Below, piece by piece: positions 35,895 to 48,700 of a DNA stretch of 64,000 bases (position 1 is its first letter; each line of letters begins with the position of its first letter). The position numbers were made by a program, and so were the translations under genes. The stretch lies in NCBI GenBank assembly GCA_008360975.2, contig CM039185.1:124001-188000 (forward strand), in the 5' to 3' direction. This DNA comes from Lichenostomus cassidix (taxonomy: Eukaryota; Chordata; Aves; Passeriformes; Meliphagidae). Under the pieces are notes generated by a model. It saw only the letters and a list, made by a program, of their open reading frames with translations. It was not told the origin of the DNA and did no database searches.

Positions 35895-36783
35895 TTTATT
35901 TATTCACTGTCAAGCAATAAATAGAGGAAAGTCAGGCAGCAGGGGTGCTGAGAGCTGTACTGACCCTTCTGGGAACCCAGAGCCCAGCAGAGCCCAAGGC
36001 TTGCATGACAGCAAGAGTGCAAAAAGGCAGAGAGATATCTGCGACAGTAGTCTGACCTCTGGGATAGGACAAGACCTGAGCCCTGCTAGGTACCCAAGGA
36101 GCTGAAGAGCAAGTGTGTCAGAGGAAGCAGCAGGTAGAGCCCAGCACGGGCAGCTGCCTTGGCCTCTAGCACAGGAAGGAGAGATGGCAGCTCAGGTCCT
36201 TCCAGTTTTTCCACAGCCCTTCCAGAGCAGAACTGCAGGGTAGGAGAGAGGCTTCCTCCCTCCAGCCCAAGTTCTCAGCCCAGTGAGATGCCTCTGCAGC
36301 TGACACTAGACAGGGATGGGATGCATGTGAGTCAGGAAGGAATCCCACAGACAGGGTCACATCAGATCCTGACACCACCAGTGCGTCAAATGGAAAGGAC
36401 AGAGGCACCTGGGCTTCTCACCCTCCCTGCCCTGGCTCTGCCAGGAGATTCCCAGCCACCTCCCAAGAGCTTTGTACTCCAGTCTTGGGACACAGCTCAA
36501 CTCTGAGAATATCAAGCCAAGCCCCCCTGCCCACCAAAACCAGGCAGCAGCCATGGGGGCTGCAGGAAGGACAGATGCCATGAGGCAACCACCCCAGCAC
36601 AAACTCCTGCCTTTAAAAATCCAAATTTACATAAAACAGTCATTGTAAAACCTCTCCATTGAGCAGTGCTGCATGGGGAGGGGAGATGAGCCAAGTGAGC
36701 CCCAGGCAGAGCAAGATAAACCCTAAAGCCCAGATCTGCAGGAAGAGGCAGAACCCAGGGGTGATGTGCTGGGGCAGTGGGAA
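35895..36783 (-). other. BMP15 3' flank / candidate 3' UTR
   Basis: About 0.9 kb downstream of the BMP15 stop. Two overlapping AATAAA hexamers (minus strand) at 35904-35899 and 35900-35895 could end the transcript. I see no other feature. Confidence 0.4.
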
Positions 36784-37145
36784 TTACCAGCAGGTGCAGG
36801 ACTCTGCAATCATATTCTCAAACTCCTTGTACAGGATGTGTCCATTGTGCTCCTTCACAAGGACACTGATGGGGCTGTAGCGATAGGGCACACAGGAGGG
36901 CCAGGGCACATTGGCATCTACCAGCTGATTAACAAAGTTCTGCACCAAAGCATGGTTGGGCGCATGGTAGTCATAGCAGAGCAGGTGGAGACAGGTGCCC
37001 TTGCAGTACTGTGGGTTGTAGCGGTGGGGAGCAATGATCCAGTGGTCCCAGCCCAGCTGTGCAAAGCTGTCAGAGAAGGGGCAGAGGGAACAGTCACTCT
37101 TCTCCCATCTCTGCTCCTGCAGGTAGTTGGGAGGGTCATGAGCCA
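36784..37145 (-). other. BMP15: BMP15 mature cystine-knot segment
   Basis: About 120 codons open to the TAA at 36786-36784. In order: [95 protein letters not shown]. Conservation here is far better than in the propeptide. Upstream in this frame a TGA (about 37180) closes it, so it is not continuous with the propeptide. Confidence 0.85.
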
Positions 37146-38345
37146 ACGTGCCTGTATCACACCGGTGTTGGTGGGTTCAGCTGTCAGAGGTGCCAACCTT
37201 GCCTGGGTATTGTTAAGGTAGAGAAGGAGGAAAGGGCGGCTAGGGGCCACTGGGGCATCATGGCCTCCTGCTCGGCCAGCATGCACACAGACATGCCGCA
37301 GTGCCAGGCCCCCCACGTTGCTGTTCCCCAGCACCAGGTAAGGAGTGATGTCAACTTCAGCCCATCCATGGCAGGGACGAGCAGTAGGGCTGAGCATCAC
37401 CCTGGGTGCCTCGCCAGCCACCACCAGCTCGAGAGCACAGAGGAGATGACTGCGGGCCACTGACAGACTGGGCAAGTAGACCACAATGGCTCTGAGGAGG
37501 TGCTTGGCCTCTGGCTGGCCCTCCAGGTGGTAGGTGAGGGCCTGCAAGTACCAGAGACTTGCAGAGAAACAGTGACCAGTACCCTCTTAGCTGAGTGCAG
37601 CAGGCACTGTGCAGCACCCCTTTTTTCCATGGTGCTGCCACAGCCCCACACAGCACAGTGGAGCCTGTGACAGCCATCTGCCCCAGCACAAGGCAGAAGC
37701 TGCAGCAAACAGAAGCCATGAGCCAAGGGCAAAGAGAGTCTATAACATTTCCCATCCTCTGCACTTGACACCACTAGCCTGTCAGAGCATCAGGCAGGGT
37801 GGAAAGGGGAGAAGGGCACACAAGGGCCAGTGATGCATTTGCCCATCTTAGCCCTGGGGCAGAGCCTTGGACTCCTGCCAAGTGGAACCCCATGGCCAAC
37901 TGCAACCCCAGCCAGGACACTGTAGAAGGGGGAAGGATGCAGGCATGGGACCCTGCCTTCAGAGCTCAAGCCCATCCTACTAGCTCTGCTAAGCCCCCAT
38001 ACCATCCTTAGTGCCCACTGATTCCTTACCTGCCTAGGGCTGACCCCCACAGGAACTGGCCTGGACCAGGCAGATGGTGTTGGCGCCCAGGCTGCGGCTG
38101 TGGCAGGGTCAGCCTTCGCGGTCAGCGGCACGCCGGTACCGATTCAGCGTGTAATGCAGGGGCTGCACACTGGCTGGCCACACTTGCCAGCCTGGGCTGC
38201 TTGGTGCCTGTGTTTGCAGGGCCTGCAGGAGGGGCAGGATGGGGACAGCAGGTGGGGAGCCAAGGGGCAGTGGGGACTGGTTTGCAGCCTGAGAAAGGGG
38301 CACAAGGAGGAGGAGTAGGCTGGTGAAATGGTAGGGCATAGCCAT
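36784..38345 (-). pseudogene. BMP15: BMP15 (bone morphogenetic protein 15), apparently disrupted
   Basis: Oocyte-secreted TGF-beta ligand; a dimeric partner of GDF9 in follicle growth (family knowledge). Two exons, as in the family: 38345-38030 and 37541-36784, with canonical GTAAGG and TTGCAG splice sites. Exon 1 encodes a signal peptide and propeptide start ending LHYTLNRYRRAAD. An in-frame TGA at 38111-38109 follows, but homology continues in frame (LGANTICLVQ) and then shifts frame before the donor. Exon 2 starts ALTYHLEGQ in phase 0 and shifts frame again near 37140-37165, before the mature domain. The mature part keeps six cysteines and [21 protein letters not shown] and SCVPYRY, and lacks the inter-subunit cysteine, as BMP15/GDF9 do. 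It ends SCTCW where the family has SCTCR. No RxxR cleavage site is visible. The order with SHROOM4 supports orthology. Sequencing error remains possible. Confidence 0.85.
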
Positions 38346-40540
38346 GATAGGTGAGTTTGGGGAGGGAGAAAGTAAGTGGGACAAGGTGGGGCTGACCAGC
38401 AAAAGAATTAGGGAGAACCTGCAGTCATGCTTCTCCCCACTTGAGAGGCAGAGCTGATTGTGGGCACCAGCAAAAGGATCCCAGGCGGCTGCCAGCTCCT
38501 ATCAAACCAGGACGACCACACCAGCTGTTTCAGCTTGGCAAAGGAGCAGAAAGGTGGGGGAATTCTAAATGCAAAAAGGAGTACAAATTCCAGGCTAAAA
38601 CCCAGACCAGGAGCAAAGCTAGTCAGACAGAGCCTGGCTATGGGGGCTGTAAATGTGCTGGGGTAGGGAAGTGGGGTGGGAGAATTAGCTCACTCAGACC
38701 TCCTGGTCCTGGCCAGCCTCCTCCTACAGGGGTAGGAGGCTCCTTCCCAGGCCCATTTTAAAGGCATGATCTCAATCATGTTTTAAAGAAGCAGGAGCTC
38801 CCTGGGTCCCAGGGGAATGGGGCTGGAACCTGAGAGGGTGCTCTCATGCAGTGAGAGCCCCTCCAGATCCCTCCACTCTGTGCTGACTCTCCAGTAGCTC
38901 AGCACCTTTGTGCCCGTTGCTGCAAGCTGGTCCACACTACCCCAAGAAGGCACAGAGCCTGGGGGTTTGCTCACCAACAGCCCTGCAGCTCAGCTGGGCT
39001 GCCCAGTGCTTCACTCTACCCAGCTGGCACTAAGGCACATGGGTGAGCAGAGTGACCCTGAGCCCAGCAGTGCTGAGTACATCTGGGTCAGCCAGCAGTA
39101 CCTCACTGCAGGCATCATGCTGCCATCACCATCAGCATGCCCACAACTTTGCCTACCTTGACCGGTTTCCAGGTCTTTCTGCCAGCACCTGCCCAAAACC
39201 GAGAGGTTGTGAGCATGATACCCACCCTCTCGCTGGCATGGGTCATTTAAGGCACTGTCTATAATGGAGGCTGTGGCCCCATGGTGCTTACCTGGGAAAG
39301 GCACTGTGGGCACACTACAGAGTGGGATATGGGCAGCTGCAGCCAGTGCCACCTCCAGAGCCCCTGGTGTAAAGCCTAGACCCACAGTACTGTTGCCCTC
39401 CAGCTGGGATAGAAGGGGCCAGGGGGTGGGCACACTGGTTGGGAACCACAGGCCATAGGGACATGGGAGAGCTGATGGGGCTGTATTGGTGCCTGCTGCC
39501 CACCATTCCTTGTGGGCATGGCTAAGGGCTGGGAGGGCTGTGTGGGGGTGTGTGTGCTGCTTATTGTGCTGTGGGACCACGTGATGAGCCAGGCACAAAG
39601 CCCTCTCGCCTGGCCGGGCAGCCCTGGTTACTCATTTGGGAAAGGGCACAAGGGGCAGGTGAAGCAGAGAAGGCTGGGAAAAGTCCAGGCATGGCAACAG
39701 CCAGTCATGAGTGGGGGGCATGACAAGGGGGGGTGGGAAGACCATAGGGGAGAGCAGGAGATTCAGGTCAGGGGTGGACATGTCAGATGTGAAGGCTCTA
39801 TGAGGGGGAGTCATGCATCACTGCTGGGTGGGCTCCAGCACTACAAAATAGACCAGGTACCATGCCACCCTGTGCCCTGTGACACTGGCACGAGGTACTG
39901 GGCTGCCTGCAGCTGGGCTGGGCAGGGTGCAGGCAGCGTTCAAGGCAGGTGCTCGTTGACAGGGACTACCAAGAAAAAATTGAGAGACCCTTCCAGCACT
40001 GGGAATGAACAAGCCTGGCGGGCTTGCCAGCCTGCCACTGCAAGCCCACCCTCCCAGGCTCGTGACAGGCAACCAGGAGCCACAGCCGCTGCTTGCAGAG
40101 CAGAGCTTTCCAGGCTGTCTGGGCTGTCTGGAAAGGAGATGAGTAAGAGTCGTGGCCCCAGGCGGGAAGGGGAGGAGCAGGACTCTCAGAGTCCCCCAGG
40201 AATCCGTGCTGATTCACTTCCATCATCCCCGGCTGCCACCTGCCGCCTCCTCCCCCTGCCTTGATTTCCCCCAAGTGGCACAGCTGTACCTCCTGGGCTA
40301 GGCAGGGAAAAGATAAAGGTGAAGAACGGCAAAACTGCCACGCATGCCATGAGGTGCCTGGCAGGATAGGCACAGGGTGGGGGCTGACATGGGCAGGTCA
40401 GACAGGAGCTGGCAGCGTGTGCTGGCCTGCGAGCAGTGGAGCTTGGGGCGCCAGTGTGACTGGGGGGTGGGGAGCCAGGAGGGCTGCATCACCCAACTGC
40501 CACCCCCTCACACCTGCATGAGTGCTGTCAAGCTGCTGCC
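38346..40540. other. Gene-free interval between BMP15 and SHROOM4
   Basis: About 2.2 kb. Plus-strand open frames at 39.5-40.3 kb show no recognisable domain, no splice partner and no homology I know. Nothing else stands out. Confidence 0.5.
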
Positions 40541-41245
40541 ATGTCAGGCTGAGCTGTGCCGAGCTGGACCTAATGGTGTGGGTCCCTGGAGGCACCATAT
40601 TGTGCTGGACCAAACTGAGTTGTTCTGAGCTGAACGGTGCCTGGCCAAGCTAAGTGAAGCCAGGCCAAGTTGTGCTGAGCTGAACCGTGCCAGCCCTGCT
40701 AGTCCAAGTCAACAAAGCTGAACTGCGCTGAGCAAAATTGGGCCAGGCCAAGGGGAGCTAAGCCAGATGAGGCCCCTAGTCATTCTGTGTGGTACCAAAC
40801 TGAACTGGGCCAGCTCTGTGTTGTGTTGAGCTGAGCTGAGCCAAGCCAGAATGTGCCAACCCAGGTGAACTGCACTGAGCCGTGCCAGGCTGAGGCATAC
40901 TGGGCCAGTTAACCCATGCTGGCCCCCCTGCCATCCCACACTGAGCTGAGCTGTGCTGTGTCATGCTGCACTGAAGTGTGCCAGCCTTCTGTATCATGCA
41001 ATGCTGGGCTGAGCTGGACTGAATTGAAATACGCTGGCTGGGCCGTACCAAGCTGAGCCAAGCAGCTCACTTCAGGTACCTGGGCCAAAGGATGGCATGC
41101 CAAGCTACTGAACAGAAATGTGCTGTGCCGTGCCACTGTGTGCAGAGCCATGCCGTGAGTTGTGCTGAGCCAAGTCGTGCCATACCATGCCATGCATGCC
41201 ATGCTGAGCCGTGCCATGGCAATGCCAAGCCGTGCCATGGCAATG
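40540..41245 (+). repeat. Degenerate GAGCTGA / GCCGTGCCA tandem array upstream of SHROOM4
   Basis: Short imperfect units dominate the block: TGAGCTGA, GCCAAG, AACCGTGCCAG, CTGAGCCGTGCC. Near the right end GCCGTGCCATGGCAATGCC occurs twice in tandem (about 41211-41247). The array stops at the start of the SHROOM4 CpG island. Confidence 0.8.
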
Positions 41246-41259
41246 CCGTGCCGGACGCC

Positions 41260-42720
41260 GCCTTCCCCCCGCGCCTCATTGGCGGCGGCGGAGCAGTCCC
41301 GATGCGGGCCGGCCCCGCCCCGCACTCGCCCCGCGCCGCTCAGCCCGGGCGGGCGGGGGTGTCATTTCCTCTACGGCTCGGGGCCGGGCCGGGATGGGGC
41401 TGAAGCTGTAGCCGCCATGGAGCGGGCCGAGGGCCGGCCCGGCGCCCCCCAGTACGTGCATGTGCAGCTGCAAGGGGGCGCGCCCTGGGGCTTCACGCTG
41501 CGCGGCGGGCTAGAGCACGGCGAGCCCCTCATCGTCTCCAAGGTAGGCACCGCCGACACAGTCCCGTGTGGGCTCCGCGGCATCCCCCCGCGAGGGGCCT
41601 CCCGTCCGTGGCGGGGCGCGGGAAATGGGAGGACACCCGGGGCGCGGGGGTGTCGGGGGTGCGGGGAGCCCCGGCCGCGAGGTCGCGTGTCCTGGCGCGG
41701 CGGGGCAGAGGCGGCCACTCGCACCCACGACCCTCGCGACCCGCCACTTAGAGCCGCGGGGAAGAGTCGGGAGCGAGAGGGGCGGAGGGACAGTCCGGGC
41801 TCGGCGGCAGGAAGAAATTCCTCTGGCACATCCGTTGGGCTGGCGTCGGGGGCGGCCCCCACATTCCCCCTCACGTCTTTCCCGGTCCCGTACCGCGGCC
41901 CGTAGCCGGGAGAGGACAGCCCCCTTTCGTGTGCCCATCTGTCGGTGCCGTACCCATGGGCGCCCTCGGCACCGGGCTCTGCGAGGATATTTAAGGCCAC
42001 GGTGGGGGAGCCAGAGTCCATCCCGTCATGCCCCCGCACCCCTGGAACGCAGGGGCAGGACCGTGCCCGGGACGGGGTTGGCGCCGGAGTGCGGTGCCGA
42101 GCGGGATCCGGTCGCAGCCGGGATCGAATGCTGAGAGTGACCGCTACGGCCCCGACGTTTCACCGCGCACAGGGGTCACAGATTCCCGCGGCCCCCGCCA
42201 GCGCATCGCCCTGCGGGGAGACTCGCTGGGAGACCCGCAGGGAGCCGGGCAGCGTCCAGGGGAACCCCAATACCCACCCCTCCACGGAGCCCGGACGGGG
42301 CCTTGTCGCCAGGCAGTTTGGCCGCCTGCCCGCCCGGAGTCACCGTCCTGCTGAGCCGGGGTGCGGCGGGCCGGGCTGGCGGCCCCGGGGCTGTTCTCTG
42401 CCTCGAGCCGGGCTGACTGCGCCCCCGGGCCGTTCCACGCCCTCGGCGGGACGCGGGCAGCGCGGTCTGGCTGGGGGAGCTGGAAAAGTGGCTCTGGTCC
42501 CAGCCCTGCGCCCTGAGGTGGCACCGCCGGCGGGTGCGCAGCCGGGCGCCGAGGGGGTAACTGCCCGCATCCCGTCTCGCTGCCGGCCCTCGAGGTGGTG
42601 AGTCCCCGTGGGACCGCTGGTTACCGGCGGAGGGGTCGGGACGGCCCGGGGATGTTCCCCACCACTTTTGAGACGGGGGGTGGCTTGCGGGCCGCGGGGT
42701 GTCGGCCCCCGCGCTCCCCC
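41260..42720. promoter_or_regulatory. SHROOM4: CpG island and promoter of SHROOM4
   Basis: Dense CpG from about 41260 through exon 1 and the first ~1.2 kb of intron 1. An inverted CCAAT box (ATTGG) lies at 41278-41282, 135 bp upstream of the ATG. GC boxes are frequent. The ATG at 41417 sits in a perfect GCCGCCATGG context. Confidence 0.65.
41417..41542 (+). CDS. SHROOM4: SHROOM4 exon 1 (first half of PDZ)
   Basis: 42 codons, [20 protein letters not shown] onwards, with the GFTL carboxylate-binding loop. Donor AAG|GTAGGC, phase 0. Confidence 0.93.
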
Positions 42721-45700
42721 GGACACGCCGCCACCGCGTGTGTTCGGCAGACAAAGGGGGCTTGTTCCAGCGCTTTGTGCATTCAGGGGTGGGTCCCCCG
42801 GGGCCACCGCTCCGCTGCTGCGGCTGGCCGAGGTGTATGCGGAGAGGGGGCGGCCCACGCTTGCGGCTCGGGAGGCCCGGGCCGGAAAGGGGAATCACCG
42901 CACTCGGGTGACACAGTTTGGCCTCTGAGCCCACTCCGGGTGGGATCCCGTCTTGTAGCAGTCCCACGGCGGTGCTCACATGGGCTCTAAGCCATCCATG
43001 GGGCTGCGAATGCTCTCCGGCACAGGCTCCCCCGAGCACGTCGGGACCAAGGAGGGAGGTTGGTGTGGGGCGGGGTGGGTTGTGAGTCCTAAGACAAGTT
43101 TCTCCTGAGACGGGCAGACATTCCTGTGAACCATCTGGTGCCCACCATTAGCCACACTAGGGCTGGTGTTGGGGAGGTGTCCCTGGCTGGCCCAGCCAGG
43201 CGGGGCAGTCGGCGGTGGTGTTTGGCTGCCAGTGCTGAGTTCACTGGTGGCAAAGGCAGAACTAGGGGCTGTTTGTGCCAGATTCAGCTCTTGGTGAGCA
43301 ATGCCAGAACTGAGTCTGTCTGTCCTGGTACATGTGGTGGCCCCCGCATGGATGCAGACGCTGGTGGTGTCCTGCAGCAATGGGGACAACCTTCACCTCT
43401 GAATCATCCCCATGGCCATGGCAGGCAGGACTGGGGGGGCGCGTGACTGGATGGAGAATTGGTGCGAAGGTGTAGCCTGCCTTGCATGCTCTGCTGGTGC
43501 CCAGTGGTGGGTAGCAGCATGACAGGGTAAACCCAGGTGCTCCACCGACTACATGGTGGGACTGGGAGCCCTCACTGGCAGCCAGGGTCCCCTGCCAGAC
43601 AGGCAGCCCCATGGCTGACATCAGGGTAGGAGGGCAGCCTGCCTGCACAGGCAGGTGCATTGGGCTATGCCCAGCCTGGACATGGCATTGTGCTCAGATC
43701 CCTGAAAAAATGGGACAGCTGTTGGTTGCTGGGCACAGCTGTGCCAGGCAGGGCCATGAGGTAGTGGTACACTGGGCAGGAGGCTTGGCTGCCCATGCCT
43801 GCCTCCTTCCTAAGGTGACATTTTGTACAGGGGTAGTGGAATGCCCCCTGAGCCGTGCCCAGCACTAGGGCTGGAAAGTGGTGCCCAAAGGCACATGCAC
43901 CATGATTGCCTGCTAGGAAGCCATGTGTGCTCCCTGGCACTGGGGCCTGGCTGCTGCCCAGGCTGGCCCTGCAGGCACTGTGAGCAGAGCTCATTCCTTG
44001 GCCAGGCCTGGGAGTAACTGGGCAGGGTGAGGAGCCCAGGGACAGGGTGGGTGCAGGAGCCCCAGCATGGGCCCAGATTAGCTCTGCCCTGTGGGTGGCT
44101 ATAAGGTCTCACCACTTCCACTCTGGGCATGGGGCACTCTGGGTCCTGCCCCACATGCCTGCATGCCCTGTGCCACTGCCACCATGCTTGCCAGCCCTGT
44201 GGTGTGAGGGTCTGGACTTGGCAATCCCTGGCCATTGCAGTGGCAGGATGGGTGGAGATCAGTGCTGGCAGTGGGCACTCTGCTTACCCTGGCTGGGCAC
44301 TGGACATCCCAGGGCTGTCCTCACTGCACCTACCAGCTAGGGCAGAGGGGATGGGCCAGGGTCCCATGTGCTGGCAGCACCGTTGCCCTGCTTCCTCTAA
44401 GTAGAGCAGTACAGGGTGCCAGGTTAATTTTGGCCAGGGGTGTCAGGGAGGGTAAGCATGTGCCAGGGCTCAGCACTTCACCTACTGTTGTTTCCCATGG
44501 GCATGTGGGGTCAAATGGCATCCTTTGGGCATTGAAATCATGGGTGCCCAGACAGGCTCAATGTGGGTTGGAAGCAGCAGCAGGGGGCTGGCATCCACGC
44601 TGGACAAAGGGCCCTTGTGCTGCCTGTGCCTGCGGGGGAATCCGCTGGGATGGGACATTTTTCTTACCCCCCCTCCTTGATGCCCTTGCTCAGAAATTCA
44701 TGTGACCAGAGAAGGGGGAGAGCCTGGCCCCGCAGATCCCTCTGTGGTGCCTGAGGCTCAGGCACCTTCTCCAAAGCCTCTCTCTCCCCTGACACCCACT
44801 GCCTGTGGAACATCCCCTGGGATATTCTGGGGGCTGTGCCCAGTTTGATGCCCCTCTCTGTCACCCAGGTGGAGGATGGTGGCAAGGCTGCACTGTCCCG
44901 CCGGCTGCAGCCGGGTGATGAGCTGGTGAACATCAGCGGGACGCCGCTGTATGGATCCCGCCAGGAGGCCCTGATCCTCATCAAGGGCTCCTACCGCACT
45001 CTGAAGATGATCGTTCGCAGGTTGGCAGTGCTGTGGAGGGGACACAGGGAGGGCCAGTGGGGCTTTACCTGCCTGGGGGACTGGCAGGAACCTGGAGGTA
45101 CCCTTGTCTCCAGCTTGGAGGTGCCCTGCTGGGACAGGGTGGGGAGCAGCCCCTTTACTTCTGTCAGCACTCTCGGTGAGTGAGGGTTCCCTAGCCAGCA
45201 AAGCCAGGGCATTGCATTAGGCTCACCACCCCCTTGCTGGGCGGTATCCCAATAGTGGCCGCTCCTCTCCCTTCCTGCCTGCCTGCCTCCTGCCTGCCTG
45301 CTTGCCTGGGAAAGGAAGGAGAGGCAGGGCTGGGCCTTGCAGTCCCCCCCCGCACCCCTCCAACTGCATCCATTCCCTGGCTGCATCCTGACTGACTCCA
45401 GCTCCAGCAGCACTCCGGGGCAGGGACGGCGCAAGGGCACATCCCAAGGGGCAGGGGTCCTACGGGACTCTGCTGGGGCTCAGCATCATCCATGGTGAGT
45501 TTGGGGGCTCTGGGTAGTCCCTGTGCTGACCCCACAGCTAGCCTCTTTCCTCATCCAGTCAGTGGGTGCTGTGGCAGCACTTGGGTACTTGGGAGGTACA
45601 GCAGTTGGCTTCTGACCACGTCCATGCAGTGGCATGTGCTGGGGGGACTGGAAACTCCTATGAATGGCATAGGGATGGGACAGGGACCAGCAGAGGAGCC

Positions 45701-48700
45701 TCCCCAGAGACATGATGTGGCTGGTGCTTGCTGCAGATGCTGAGGGGCAAAGGAACAAGGGGGAAGGTCAGGCTTGCAGTGGAGACACAGATGTGGCTGT
45801 AGTGTCCCTTGGAGTAGCCAGTCCAGTCCTGGCAGGGACACTTGCCCTGCCCAGGGCATTGCCTATGGGTTGTGCGGGGACCATGTCCTTGGTCTCCTAT
45901 TGATGCAACAACAGGGATGCCACAGTCTGGGGAGCCCTGGCCAACTGGGTGAGCTGTGGGATCCCCTTGCCCAGTGGCGGGTGCTGGCAGGGCTGGACCC
46001 TCTTTGCTGCCATCCCCTTTAGGCGGGCTCTGGTCTGGAGGGGACAGGAAGCCCCGTAGGAAATGACTTCAGCCCCGGTTCCTTGGCCTGGCTTCCTCCC
46101 CATTCTTGTCCTTTCCCGCTGTTGCTCTTGGCAGGAGGAGTGTGCCCGTCCTCCGGCCCCATTCCTGGCACATGGCCAAACTTGCCGAAAGCTGCCCCGA
46201 CGTCCCCACCATGCACTGCCCGGCCGATGCCTTCAGCCTCTCCTGGCCCTCGGGGTGTGATGTCAGGTGAGACCCTGGGGGTATTTATGAGACTAGGGAG
46301 GCAAGGGGAGGGGGCAGACGGGATACCCTCTTGGGTTGTGGCAGTAGGGGTGGGATAGGTGCTTGCCTACACCACTTTCGGGCATCCCCCCTCATCCTGC
46401 CACTGCACTACCCTTTCCCTTGGCTGTTTACTCCCAGCTCCCGGCGGGAAGGGGCGGTGGCTCTGCTGGAGGCGGCCAAGAGCTGCTTAGTCCCACTGCC
46501 CCAGCTGCCAGAGCTAGGAGGTCTCAAGTGGCTGGAGTTACACACAGCCTGTGTTCCCTGTGCCTGCTCCCCCTGCCAGTGCCAGGGAACCTTGGCGGTG
46601 CCCCCAACCTGGGGGTGAAGGGCAAGTTGGGGCTGTACTGCCCTGTGCTCTGTTGTCCCAGGGAGGGTGTGTGTGTGGGTGTGGGCTTCTTGGGATCTCT
46701 GCAGAGCTGGATGGGGGGTGGCAGGTGCCTGTAACACTGGCTTGGGGCTGGGCAGCCGCGAGCTGTCCCTGCAGTGGAACCCACTGTCCCGGCACTGCAG
46801 CACTGACCGGAGCAGCTCCATCGGGAGCATGGAGAGCCTGGACCATCCTGGCCAGGCCTACTATGAAGGAGACCCCTCACCCGTTGACCAGGGCATGTAC
46901 CACAGCAAGCGGGACTCGGCCTACAGCTCCTTCTCTGCCAGCTCCATCGCCTCTGACTGTGCCCTCTCTCTCCGTCCTGAAGAGGCCGTGTCCATTGACT
47001 CCAGCCTCCAAGGCCCTTGCAAAGCCCCTGATGGGCGCTGCCTGACCACAGGCACTGAGCCATCTGCCAGCCGGCACCGTGAGGCCTGGCGAGCACCTGT
47101 GCCCCCCCAGCCCCCTGTCAGGAGGGACAGCCTGCGGGCAGCCTCAGCTGGAGGAGGGGACAGGCGCCGGGCATCGGTGTCAGCAGACATGCTGCATGCC
47201 AAGGGCCGGTGGATCTCTGACACCTTCCTCTGCCAGCGGGATGGGGAGGTGGAAGTGGTGGGCAGGAGGACACTGGTGCCATACCCCACAAAGGACTGTC
47301 TCTCTGCTGATCAGTATTACATGCTGAGCTCCCACCTGGACCGATGCCCGGCTGAACCACTCCTGGGGGAGAGCATGGATTCTGATGACCAGCCATACCT
47401 GGATGACAGCATGCACCGAGTGCCAGATGCCATGACAGCAGGTGACAGCCCATTGCTGTCCCCTCTCAAGGGCCATGTGTCACACCGGCACAGTGCTCCT
47501 GAGCAACTGCTGGCCTCCCAGCTCCGCTCCTTCCAGCTGGGTTCCAGCAGCGGGCAAGCCTCACCAGCTCCCAGTGGGCACCGCTGGACCTTGTCCCCGC
47601 TGCATTCTGAGGGCAGCCAGGGGGGAGCCACAGGGGCTGCCCAGGACCCTCCGCACTGCCCAGAGCCTTGCTGCCGCCCATTGCCCTGCCACTGCTGCCC
47701 TGAGCTGCAGCAAGCCTGTGGGCAGGATGGCCAGGGGGCCAGCCCAGCACTCAGTACTGAGGGACCAGTGGAGGAGGAGAGCCGGGCAGGGGCCCGGCGG
47801 TCTGGGGGTCCTACCCACCGCTCTGCTCAGATGCGTCGCCGCAGCAACCGCTTCGCCACCAGCCTGCGCAATGAGATCCAACGGCGCAAGGCCCAGCTTC
47901 AGAAGGGCAGGGGTCCTGGTGCACCTCCACCTGGTGAGGAGCCAGTGGAGGAGACTGAGGAGCCCCCCGAGGGCAGTGTACTGGCAGAGGGACCCCCTGC
48001 CGTGCCTGAGTGTCTCAGCCCTGCGCCGAGTGAGGCCAGCAGGAATGCTGGTCGCTCTGGGGACCGGGGTATCCCCACCCCTGACCCAGTGCCAGCCCCC
48101 AAAGGGCCCCCGTCCCCTGAGCGGATGGTGCCAACAGCCAGGGGCCGCTGGCACTGGTCCTCGGAGCGCAAGCTGCAGCCGCAACACTCACCCAGCCCCA
48201 GTGAACTGGAGAGCTACAGCCAGGGCCTGGTGGCCCGCAGCTCTCCGCCACAGGGCAGCGATGAGGTGGTCCTGCTGCCCTTTGCTGACCGCCGCCGGTT
48301 CTTTGAGGAGAGCAGCCGACCGGCACCACCCCGGCACAGCAAGCCACCAGCAGGTGATCCCGGCGCCTTCCAGCCCCCTGGCCCTGAGCACCGGGATGTC
48401 CGCCGCCTCTCCGTGGATCAGCCCTACAGCCCCCCCTCACCCAGCCGCCCTGGCTCTGCTGGCCCCTATGCAGAGTGCTGCCGGGAGCAGCCCCACTGTT
48501 ACAAGCCACTGGGGAGGCCGGGGGAGCTGGATTACCTGCGGGGCTTCTCCTACCCCTGTGGGGTTCCCCTGCGTCCTGAGCCCTGCCGCTACTGCGGAGG
48601 GGACCCATGCCCACCACCACTGCCCCGTGGCCACACCTGCCGCTGTCACCCCGTGCCCTGGGTGCGTTGCCCTGACTGCTGCTGCCCAGCCCCCCGTCCT

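Noticed and set aside
37120..37200. An extra tiny intron that would repair the BMP15 frame
   Set aside because: The only GT..AG pair that restores frame encloses about 11 nt, far too short to splice.
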